Translations under genes and position numbers: made by a program | NCBI GenBank assembly: GCA_951802425.1 | Contig: OX637799.1 | Coordinates: 3,038,001-3,102,000, forward strand | DNA: 64,000 nucleotides | Source: Clavaria fumosa | Lineage: Eukaryota; Basidiomycota; Agaricomycetes; Agaricales; Clavariaceae | Direction: 5' to 3' | Notes under the pieces: generated by a model | Told to the model about the DNA's origin: nothing | Seen by the model: only the letters and a program-made list of their open reading frames with translations | Databases searched by the model: none | Part shown: positions 54,677 to 64,000 of the stretch, piece after piece | Numbering within the stretch: position 1 is the first letter of the stretch | Layout: every line of letters begins with the position of its first letter

Positions 54677-55431
54677 CAATTTCAACAAGAAGAACTTCCA
54701 GACCTTTCTCAGGTCCCTCCAACTGCAGTTCCTGGGAAACCAGGCACTCTACACTACAAACCTCAACAAGATTCTTTTCACATTGAGTAAGATTACTGGA
54801 AAGGGTTTGCTGCAGAGTGGGCAAACATGAGAGCAGATGAAATATTGAATACTGGAGTAGTAATGCATTTGTCACAGACTTGAGGAGGGCCTTCAATGAC
54901 CCAAACATTACCACAACCACCCCAAATGACATTGCAAAGTTGAAACAGGGTGTGCTGGAAGCAGCAGAGTTTTTCACACAGTTTGAGATGTTAATTCCCA
55001 AAGCTGATTTGGACTCAAATGGAGATTCAGATACTCTAGTACACTGGTTGGAGCTGAACCTGAACAGAAGGCTGACCTCTTTAGTCTACAGTGTCAATCT
55101 GATGCTGACAACCTACATCAAATGGAAGGCCTTAGTCGAAAGGCTGGACACCCAGCAAAGGGGGCTTGATGCTATTGTGCATGAGCAAAATGCAGGCTGC
55201 CCTGCCCAACCCCTGCCCCAACAGTCCTGCCCACTTCTGAAATCCCCATGCTACCCAATCCCAGTGCCCCCCCCACTTGCACCTCGCTTTCCCTCCATCC
55301 CACAGCAGCAGCAATGTGCTCCTGCTCCACAGATCCTGCCCTGTCCCACTGGTGCTGGTGACTGGATGATCATGGACCAGACATGTGCTCCTGCTGCTGA
55401 GCACCTTGCAGATCACCCTACGCACTTCTGA
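54677..55431 (+). pseudogene. Gag remnant joined directly to its LTR
   Basis: Ten bases after the LTR the sequence jumps to Gag codons (KKNFQTFLRSLQLQFLG-like). The 870-bp leader present in the sister copy (59235-60104) is missing, with CAAC at both breakpoints. The main open part (54880-55431) retains the capsid-like region and the proline-rich linker. The knuckle is lost and the sequence then changes to an unrelated repeat. Confidence 0.8.
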
Positions 55432-55685
55432 AACCCACTGTTCACACCTTCACTGACACACCTCTTGACATTGTTGCAACTACTTGCAACCTTCTCAGCG
55501 ACATTTACCCCTTCCCAACTTGTCTTTTTCTGTTTCTACACTTTGTCAAATGTCTTCACAACCTTCTGGGACTGAGTATTCTCAATTGTTCTCAACAGCT
55601 GATTGGTCTTAGTGAGTTTACAGGACTGGTCACCATCAAATCAACCTTCAGTGTTATTTATGAGACAGGACAGGCCTTAACATAA
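55432..55685 (+). pseudogene. Unknown conserved coding fragment, copy 2
   Basis: The plus frame from about 55455 (FTDTPLDIVATTCNLLSDIY...) to the stop after YETGQALT at about 55683. Collinear with the minus-strand copy at 52936-53200, so the two form an inverted pair around the LTR-gag remnant. See the finding on this pair. Confidence 0.55.
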
Positions 55686-56919
55686 TATCAAGTCTCACCC
55701 TTGCCCCACCATCCAACACCTGGAACACTTTACCATGTCAACCAGCAGAACCCCTCCCCAACCAGTCACCCACCATTTCCAAACCTGAACAGGCAGCCAC
55801 ACAATCACTCATGGCCTTGAAAATGACCTGTAACTTGCCCACTCATCATGGCCCTATCCAGTCATGTAATCACCTCTGAAACACCTCTGAAACACCTCTG
55901 AAGCACCTCTGATGCAACTCCGATGCATCTCCAGCATCTCTGACACAGTTCCACCTGAACTCTGCTCTGGCTCCAATTCTGAAGCTCCAGTCTGGACTTT
56001 CATCAGACTTCAATATTGGTCCTTCAGACCACATGGACTTTACTTCTAGCATGTTCCCTGGTGCTAGTCCATGGTTAGCAACCTATGGGATGATGCCCAC
56101 TACTTATTCTTTGCCTTACATGTATCATCTATGCCTTCCCACTCCTCAGGTGAAATTACTGTAGATATTTGATATACTCATGTTTCACAGTCTGCCCTAT
56201 GCCCTACCCTAATAGCATATAAACCCCCCATGTATCTCCATGATCCTCAGTTTGAATATTAGTGTTATTTCTGGTCCTTGTCACTTGGTCCATGCATTAA
56301 GGGACTTTGTCCTCACTGTTCTCAACAGTCCCAATGAGTTCCACAAAACTCCAGTGGACTCTGATGGACTCTGGGCAATTTCCCTTCAGACTTCATCCTT
56401 CCTTGTCCTGGAAAGCAAAGTACCAGCAAGGTTAAATTGGGACATGTATACATGCAGTGGCACAACCCATAAGTTGAGGCCACAGTCCCACCCTTTGACC
56501 CTTTCTAGTTTTCCTTTGTGTAGAGGAGAAGTCCTCATGCAACTCCGATCCAGACTCTGACTGGACTCTGCCCTGCTCCAGCTTCACCTTTGCCCTTTAT
56601 GTCTCCTCTACACTACCCCTTCTTGGAGCAAAGTATCAGATCTTAACAGTATATTTGAACTAACAACCTCATGTATACAATTGGTCCTTTGCTTGCCCTT
56701 TGTGCTGCTGGTTGTCTTGCTCCTTGCTGCAAAAGCCAAAGGTCCAATCCACACCTCTGATCCACACCTCTGATCCAAAACTCTGCTCCAAAACTCTGGT
56801 CTGTTTGAGTGCACCTTGTGTGCATTTGCTCTGGACCTGGACTTGCCACAAGCTGTCTGTCCACAGTGATGTAAATCAGGACATTTTCCAAGCTCCAGCC
56901 ATCAATTCCTAGTGCTCCT
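55686..56919. other. Degenerate LTR-like and CT-rich repeat sequence
   Basis: 55870-55930 carries 12-bp ACACCTCTGAA units. 56200-56500 is a CpG-depleted relative of the solo LTR at 32114 (TATAAA box at about 56216, GTATCTCCATGATCCTCAGT, GCAGTGGCACAACCC). No coding region is supported. Confidence 0.6.
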
Positions 56920-58689
56920 TAGCTCATCTCCTTCATGTATCATGTTGGGAGATTTGAGGCAGGAAAACACTGAATGCTGGACTTCCAAACTCTGGCCCCC
57001 TGTTCCTGGGTTCTCCCTGGCTTCCCTCCTTCATATCCCATGTTGTGAGGCTCCAAGACAGGAAACTCCAAACTCTGGATATCTGAACTCTGTCTCTGGC
57101 CACACTGAGATGGGGAATGCTGGATATCCTGTCTCCAGCTCTTGTTTGTGCTTTCCCTGTGCTTGTTTCCTTCATGGATTACCATGTGGGGAAACTCTGA
57201 GATGGGAAATGCCAAACTCCAAGCTCCAGACCCCCAAAACTTCAAGCCTCTGAGCTCCAGACCCCCAAAACTCCAAACTCTGGAACTCCAATATTGCTCC
57301 TTTTTGAGCTTTCCTTGTGCTCATTTCCTTTGTGGATTACCATGTTGTGAAACTCCAAGACAGGAAATGCCAAATGCCAAGCTCTGAAGTTCCAAACCCC
57401 AGACCTCCAAACTCTGGACTGTCAAACTCCAGACCTCCAAACTCCAGAACTCCAAACTCCAGATACTCTGTCTTGCTTCATGGCCTGCTGTCCTTTCTGG
57501 ACATGGCCCTCTGAACTCTGATCTTGACCCCTTGTGTGACTTGGTCCTTTGGACACCTGGCTGTACCATATACAATCTGCTGATTGTCCAGTGTACAAGC
57601 CTAACAATTCAAAGACTCCCACACTTGTGGAAATCCAACTCCAACTCCAAAACTCTGATCCAACTCCAGCCTGATCCAGGTGTGGACTCCGATGGGTGCT
57701 TGGCCAGTGCATACTCTGGACTTACTCCAGAACTCTGACTCTGACTTCAGGACTCCAATTCTACCCTTGCTGCAGCAAGTCTGAATTTGGACCTGATTCT
57801 GGATGCTGCCCACTGTGGTTGCATCACCAGTTCTCAGGAATGCTATCTTGTGAACACATCTGTCCAGTGAGGTTGCTCATGCAATCCTTGCCACTCTGAA
57901 CTCCTCTGATGTGGTCCTGGACCTCCATGCTACATCTCCACACTTCTCCAGACCACTCTGCACTCACATTCTCCAACTCTGCTTCTCCAAAAATCTCCAA
58001 AAATCCAAAATTCTGCTCTGCTCCAATCCTCCAAATCCTCCAAAATTCCAAAATTCTATTTCCTTACTACATTGCTACACTCCTTATGTCTTCCTGTTCC
58101 TTGCTACTCCAATCCTCACAAATCCCAAAACTCCAAAACTCTGCTTTTTTCTGAATCTTTGATGCCTGATACTCTCACTTCTTTTGACTTTACAAAAACT
58201 CCAAAATCTTGTTTATACATTGTTGCCTTTTGTACAACTCCAACACTCCTTGTTTTCTGTTTTTGTTTGACTCTTCTGTCCACTCTAGCCCACTTCTTGA
58301 CAATTCCTTAGTAAAACATAGAAATCTTTTTCTTAAGATAAGAATTTTTGTAGGAGGGGGGGTGAGTGAACTTACAATGGGTCCTCAAAGCCCCCCAGCA
58401 TCTCTGACCTTTTCTGGCCCCCCCCTCCACACACCACTACCTCCGCTCCTCCGCTCTGCTGCTCTGACTCCAACTCCACTACCTCTGCTCCTCTGCTCTG
58501 CTACTCTGCTCCTCTGCTCTGCTACCTCTGCTCCTCCACTCCACTGCTTCAACTCTGACTCCACTACCTCTGCTGCTCCAACTCTGACTCTGCTACCTCC
58601 ACTCCTCCACTCCTCCACTCTGACTCCAATTCCACATCTCCTTCCTCCACACTTCTGCTCCCTCTGCAACTCCACTCTGAATGTCACCA
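56920..58689. repeat. Degenerate ACTCCAAACTCTGG repeat block
   Basis: 1.8 kb built from short CTCCAAACTCTGGA/CTCCAGACC words. A larger imperfect unit of about 157 bp recurs (TTCATGGATTACCATGTGG near 57170, TTTGTGGATTACCATGTTG near 57328). Only one CpG. ORFs read as Ser/Pro/Leu repeats and are not genes. Confidence 0.7.
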
Positions 58690-59224
58690 CCATTGATCTC
58701 CACAGAGCACTGGGAACTCGCGACGAGATGCGAATATGGAATCACATGACTGCCCATGACCTTGGGTACACCTGTGACCTCGTACCAGCGCTTACAGGGC
58801 CCCAGACAAGTGCCCGTCATGTGTCTGTGCCCATGTTTCTCGAACTTTCCCACACTTTGGAATTCATGATGGAGGCAGATCCACGACAGCGGAACTGACA
58901 GGCCCCATCAACTAATCTATCCTATTCGGGTCTAATTGAGGTTTCCCCTCGGCCAATCAAGCCCGTGCCAAGCATTCTCCCCATCATCTTCCCCTTGCCC
59001 ATGCCTTGCCGCTACCTTCCCTATTTAGTATTCCTCTTTCCCTACGCTGCCTCCCCTATCCCGTGCGACTCAGTGCGCGTAGCCTCATTTGTATTCTCAT
59101 GACTCACTCATGCCGCACAGCCCTCTTCCCTAGTATATATAGTACCCTTGTAGTAGTGTCAGTCCCTTACATTGAAATCGAGTTATCTTCCCCCTTTCGC
59201 TTCTGTTAGGGACCCGGACTGACA
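58690..59224 (+). repeat. 5' LTR of the right-edge Ty3 element
   Basis: Ends GGACTGACA at 59224 and has TATATATA at 59134-59141. Aligned to 54116-54676 from about 58720 onward. The first roughly 80 bp do not match the sister LTR, so the exact left end is uncertain. Confidence 0.75.
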
Positions 59225-59344
59225 CAATTTCAACGTCCACCCTTAGCTACCTCAACCCCATCCACCCTGGTCGGCCTAGCTTCCCTCTTTTTCCCTGCCC
59301 GTCATGTGTAACAGAACGACGAGAAAATCATCCTGGTGTACCCG

Positions 59345-60178
59345 ATGCGTAACGAAGACATCACGGACGAGTGGCTCACCACTGTACTGGACTTTGGAGA
59401 GAACGAGTACTGGAGCAGATACTTTGATAGCCACATAAGAACAAGCTTCTACCTGGACACGACTGCGGTGCTGAGACCGTGAGAGTTGTGACCTTTCGAA
59501 CTTTGGATTATTGAAGAGGAGAGAAGGCTAGCTCCCTACTTCGCGAGACTGTATGCACAGGAACAGAGCAGACGAGAGGAGAGACTGAGAGAGGCCCTGA
59601 GAGTAGCCCTGCCCGACTCTGCGACCTCAGGAACGAGGTCCCCAGCCCTCAGCACCATCAACATCAACCTCGACAACCTCGAGGACTACGTAAACTCTGA
59701 CAACGACGAGCCAGAACCTGAACCGATGCACGTTTCCATGGAGATCCAGACCAAACTTAGCCTCCTCGGAATCGAGCAATTCATCGTCCACAACTACCGA
59801 CCCATCGCCTTCATCTGCCGGCCCGTCAACCCCATCCCCCCCAGCACCACCAGTTCCTACAGAGCCCCCTATAGACTTCGCGATTTAGACGAGCGCCTAG
59901 TCCGACCAGCACCATCACCACCACCGCCACAGTCACCTGCGACTCCGGAACCCCAACCCCAACCCGCGAGTCCAACCCCAACCCGCAAGTCCATCGCCAT
60001 CCGAACCCTCACCGCCACCCTCGCCCGAGTCCGAAATGGCAGACCCCGTCCCTGCAGCCCAAATGCCGAGGCTGGACCTAGCCGTCGCTGCATTTTACAG
60101 CAACAAGAAGAATTTTCGGACCTTCCTATGGTCCCTCAGATTACAGTTCTTGGGCAACCAGGGACTTTACGCAACTGA
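59345..60178 (+). pseudogene. Upstream accessory ORF of the right-edge Ty3 element
   Basis: One frame from ATG 59345 (MRNEDITDEWLTTVLDFGEN) to 60178, broken by TGA at 59480 and 59489. The second half (from 59492) is acidic then proline-rich (ERRLAPYFARLYAQEQSRRE ... PPPPQSPATPEPQPQ). It overlaps the start of Gag (60036) by 143 nt in another frame and shares the pol frame. No domain recognised; it may be an N-terminal extension of Gag reached by frameshifting, or a separate small protein. Confidence 0.55.
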
Positions 60179-61106
60179 CCTCAACAAAATCCTATTTGCA
60201 TTGAGCAAGATCACCGGAGATGGTTTCGCCACGGAGTGGGCAAATATGAGAGTGGATGAGATTTTGAATGTTGGAGCAGCCGGAACCTGGGAGAACTTCG
60301 TCGTGGACCTACGGAGAGCCTTTGACGACCCCAACATCACTGTGACTGCCCTAAACGACATCGCGAAGTTGAAGCAAGGCCTGTTGGAAGCTGCAGAGTT
60401 CTTTACCCAGTTCGAAATGCTGATGAGGAAAGCGGACCTAGACGCGAATGGGGACTCCGACATCCTGGTGCATTGGCTGGAACTAAACCTCAACAGGAGG
60501 CTCACCACACGCGTCTATGGTGTCAACCCGATGCCAACTACATATGCCAAGTGGAAGGGATTGGTTGAGAGGCTAGACGCCCAGCAGAGGAGGCTTGACA
60601 CTATCGTGCGTGAGCAGAATGCCGGCCGCCCCGCCCCTCCCCAGTTCCAACAACCCCGCGCAACCCCCGCACCCCCCCGATACTCGAACCCGAACCCCCC
60701 GTGACCCGTACCTCGCTTCCCCTCCGCCCCGCAGCAGCAGCAACGCGCCCCTGCTCCGCAGATCATGCCCCGTCCCGCTGGTGCCGGTGACAGGATGATT
60801 GTGGACCAGACACGAGCCCCTGCCACCAAGCATCGATGCTTCTGTTGTGGCCAGGTAGGCCACATCGCCTGCAACTGTCACCTCCCAGACACTCGTCCCT
60901 ATGTCCCAAGGCCACAGGTTCGTGCGATGGCCCCTGCCCAGATGGAGGTGGAAGAATACGAGAATGAGTTGGCACTACTTCATGACAGGCTCACAATATA
61001 TGAAAGAGAGAGGCAATTGGCTGGTGCCCCACAGGTCCAGCAACAACAACAACAGTCCCCGCCAGCTCCCACTCAGGAGCAGGATTTTGGAGGAGAGACG
61101 CAGTAA
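60036..61106 (+). pseudogene. Gag of the right-edge Ty3 element
   Basis: MADPVPAAQMPRLDLAVAAF start. The capsid-like region (FALSKITGDGFATEWANM, RRAFDDPNI, LVHWLELNLNRRL) matches element 1 and the 54.7-kb remnant. TGA at 60702 interrupts the proline-rich linker (CCG-TGA-CCC, plausibly CGA before). After it comes a CX2CX4HX4C knuckle (CFCCGQVGHIACNC) and a Gln-rich tail to TAA at 61104. Confidence 0.88.
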
Positions 61107-61114
61107 GTCCAAAC

Positions 61115-64000
61115 TTGCATCTCTGTAACAGTACGAACCATGTCGCCACCCCCACCCCTGTAACCCTAGCAAGTATACCCAAATATACAATCTTGCAATG
61201 GAGACATGCCCAGAGCGCGAATGGACTCGAGGACAAAACCACAGTAAAGGTTGCGGAAGAGAAGCCAAAGAGGCAGAAGAGAGAACTGACTCTGCCGGCG
61301 CACTTTGAGACACTCACCACCATGCAGTGGGGGAGTGCCAAAGTTCTGGTAGACTCAGGATGTACCAATTGTTTCATGGACCTCAACTGGTGTAAGGACC
61401 TTGGACTGGAACCTATGCCCTTACCAACACCAATCAAGGTCTACAACATTGATGGTACTGCAAATAAGAACGGCCCTATCAAGTATGGAATTGATCTCAT
61501 CCTGGTAATAGGTGACCACCAAGAACGAATCCACTTCCTGCTTGGGATGACAAAGTCGCATAAGATAATCCTGGGACACAACTGGTTAACGAGACACAAC
61601 CCCGACATCGACTGGACTCAGGGAAAGATATCTTTCAAGCACTGCCCCCAGAATTGTTTCCCGTCCCCTGGACTTAGCCCCTGATACCGCTACCCCAAAA
61701 CCTGCGACTATGACAATGCCTTCCAAACCGCCATAGACAACCGTTTTCTGGACACTGCGACTGTGCCAGACTGGCCATCCCTATACCTGATGGTCTTCAG
61801 CGAAGCTAAGTGGGATGAACTGCCCAAACCACGACCTGACTTCAACATCAAAATCGGATTCCGCAAGGATCCAGGACACTTATCCTCCAAGCTCTATTCG
61901 CTGACCAGAGAAGAGACAGTCAAGATGAACAGGTGGATCGATGAGCAACTGGTTTCTGGGAGAATAAGACCTTCTAAGTCCCCCTACGCCAGCCCGTTCT
62001 TCTTCAAGCGAGAGAAGGACAAACTCCGACCCATCATCGACTACTTGCGCCTCAACTCGTACCTGATCAAAGACAAGTTTCCACTACCACGAATCAGAGA
62101 CTGCGTGGACAAACTGCGTGGTGCGAAGATTTTCTCCAAAATTGATGCAAAAAGAGGCTTTCCCTCGATGAGGCTGTGGGAGGGTCACCAGGAAAGATGT
62201 GCCTTCTTAACGTCGCGAGGTTTGTTTGAGCCGATGGTGATGTGGTTCGGACTCCAGAATGCCCCCACGACTTTCCAAAGGTTCATGAATCACATCTTGA
62301 GAGAAGAAATCGCTGGTGGACATGTACTCGCATACATCGATGATGTCATCATCTTCGCAGATGACCTTGCGACCCACTGTTACTGGATGGACTGGGTTCT
62401 ACAGAGGTTCCGCAACAACGGGCTGTGTCTCCGACTGAGCAAATGTGAGTTCAAAAAGGCTGAGGTGTTCTACCTTGGACTCAGACTCGAGCACAACCGG
62501 CTTGAGCACAACCCGGCCAAAGCAGAGGCTATTCGGAATTGGCCAGAACCCTGAAATGTCAAAGAGCTCCGGTGCTTCCTGGGAATGATCAACCACTTAC
62601 AGAGGTTCATCCCTAGCCTGTCCTCACGAGCCAAGCCCCTGTTTAAGCTCACTGGCAATGTCCCCTGGTGCTGGCAGAGCAAACAAGTTGCAGCTTTCCC
62701 AGACTTGAAAAGAGTGCTCATCTCGGCCCCGGTCCTTGCTCTACCCCAGGACTTGGGCAAGTGGAAGGTAGAGATGGATGCCAGCAACCTCGCGACAGGT
62801 GGAGTCCTCTCTCAGCTGCAGGCTGACAGCACCTGGAGACCGGTCGACTACATATCTGAAGCCCTCACCGCAGCCGAGAAAAACTTCGGCATCTATGACA
62901 AGGAACTCCTTGCCGTCATCAGAGCATTGAGAGAATGGAGAGCATACCTCGTGGGAGTGGATGAAACCTTCGAAATCTGGACTGATCATGCCAACCTCCA
63001 GTATTTCAGAAAGCCCCAGAAACTGAAGCCACAACAAATACATTGGTACGGAGAACTCCAGGAATTTGACTTTGAGATCAAGTATCGGACTGGTAAAAGC
63101 AACACCAAGGCCAACACCTTATCGCAAAGACCAGACCATGGAGATGCTGCCGAAGAAGACGCCCCAGTTCAGATATTCCCCTCCGAGATGGACGTGTGCA
63201 CCAGTTTCACCTCCGAGATGGAGATGCTCCTCCAGAAAAAGAGCGTGGAACATGTCACTAAACCTGAAGAACTCGATGACAGCTGGACGCGGGATCGTTT
63301 CGGACTATGGTGGAAGAGTAACACCGTGTGGATACCCTCAGCTGTATGCGAGGTGGTCCTCAATTACGAACACGACCTCCCTATTGCAGGACACCCTGGG
63401 GCTAAGAAAATGAAAGCTGTGGTACTCAAAGCCTACTGGTGGCCAGAGATGGTGAAGGACGTGGAACGTTATGTGGCAGGATGTGAGGGTTGTCAGAGAA
63501 CCAAGCCAGACCGCACGAAGCGCGCAGCCCCCCTGCACCCACACCCAGTGCCGGATGGACCATGGTGGGCTATCAGTTGGGATATAGTGGGACCACTACC
63601 CCAATCCTGCAGGTTTGATTCCATCCTTGTGATTGTTGATAAGTTTACCAAATGCCACCCCCATACAGAGGTGAACCCAGCGGCGGATGAGTGGATGGCA
63701 AAGCTGGAGGAGTTGTGATGGGCTGCCAAAGAGGCTATGGAGAAAGCTGCATTGGTGATGAAAAGAAGCTACGACAGTGGGAAACAACCCAGCTGCGGGT
63801 ATGGGAAGGGAGACCTTGTATGGCTCGATACACGAAATCTCAAGATGGACCACCCAAACAAGAAGCTTGATAATAAGTGTGCTGGGCCTTTCAGTATCAT
63901 CGAGAAAGTAGGACCAGCTGGATACCGCCTCAAATTACCCCCGGCCTGGTGTATCCACGATGTGTTCAATGAGCTTCTCCTAACTCCGTATGTCCCCCCC
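61115..64000 (+). pseudogene. Pol of the right-edge Ty3 element, integrase core deleted
   Basis: One plus frame, -1 relative to Gag, broken by TGA at 61682, 62552 and 63716. Protease (VDSGCTNCFMDL, MTKSHKIILGHNWL), RT (FFFKREKDKLRPIIDY, YIDDVIIF near 62330), RNase H (EMDASNLATGG) and the integrase zinc finger (HDLPIAGHPGAKK, CEGCQRTKPD) are intact. After VIVDKFTKC (about 63650) the sequence jumps to HPHTEVNPAADEW, the C-terminal region, so the second and third catalytic residues of integrase are deleted. The first codon taken as start is TTG and is arbitrary. Confidence 0.88.

Larger units (their letters stand above)
58690..64000 (+). mobile_element. Ty3/gypsy element of the element 1 family, runs off the right edge
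   Basis: 5' LTR, accessory leader ORF, Gag, protease, RT, RNase H and a deleted integrase in order. CpG-rich, unlike the 8 kb to its left. Six in-frame TGA codons (59480, 59489, 60702, 61682, 62552, 63716) break otherwise good frames. The 3' LTR lies beyond 64000. Confidence 0.9.

Noticed and set aside
56240..58898. Plus and minus ORFs of 60-229 codons in the CT-rich block
   Set aside because: They are Ser/Pro/Leu translations of ACTCCAAACTCTGG-type repeats with no domain.
9635..63718. TGA as a recoded (readthrough or reassigned) codon
   Set aside because: Host genes in the window (RCE1, ATP17, PNPOx, the caspase gene) use TGA as a normal stop at sensible C-termini, and sister copies have Arg codons at the same positions. 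Mutation explains the pattern.
1..64000. tRNA, rRNA or riboswitch genes
   Set aside because: Reading both strands I saw no cloverleaf boxes or rRNA signatures. A covariance-model scan could still find a short one.

Overview
The window looks like a gene-poor, transposon-rich stretch of an Agaricomycete (basidiomycete) genome. The evidence is host genes with many 48-80 bp introns (donor GTRNGT, branch CTNAY), layered Ty3/gypsy elements, a Tad/I-type LINE, hAT-type miniature elements and strong loss of CpG in old repeats. No prokaryotic, organellar, rRNA or tRNA signal was seen.

Layout. 1-3.5 kb: the 3' end of a LINE, inserted in a 79-82 bp satellite that reappears at 52.1-52.7 kb. 4.1-8.8 kb: trinucleotide-repeat DNA with an inverted duplication and an hAT miniature element. 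8.8-13.4 kb: Ty3 element 1, fused at about 13.44 kb to Ty3 element 2 (to 18.2 kb). 19.0-32.9 kb: minus-strand Ty3 element A, split by element B (23757-31322, 906-bp LTRs) and by a 720-bp solo LTR. Element B has lost reverse transcriptase, RNase H and the integrase core, but carries an intact five-exon gene on its antisense strand. That gene predicts a 509-aa protein with a GAL4-like Zn(II)2Cys6 motif. 33.0-34.9 kb: minus-strand Ty3 fragment C with an hAT miniature element in it.

Host island, 35.3-50.6 kb: pyridoxamine-phosphate oxidase; a 4.8-kb stretch with no gene I can support; ATP17 and RCE1 as a tight divergent pair; an ArsB-like transporter; and a 16-exon gene predicting about 1466 aa with the order DUF2235 alpha/beta-hydrolase - ARM-like - TPR - caspase.

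50.6-58.7 kb: a strongly CpG-depleted graveyard holding an hAT miniature element, the satellite, a paired unknown coding fragment, an LTR-gag remnant and CT-rich degenerate repeats. From about 58.7 kb to the right edge: a CpG-rich Ty3 copy of the element 1 family.

Two themes link these parts. First, every premature stop I could place in a Ty3 reading frame is TGA, mostly where Arg is expected, and two catalytic-residue losses also sit on CpG steps. This fits decay by deamination of methylated CpG. Second, two intact, unusual multi-exon genes survive in this setting: the antisense zinc-cluster gene and the hydrolase-TPR-caspase gene.
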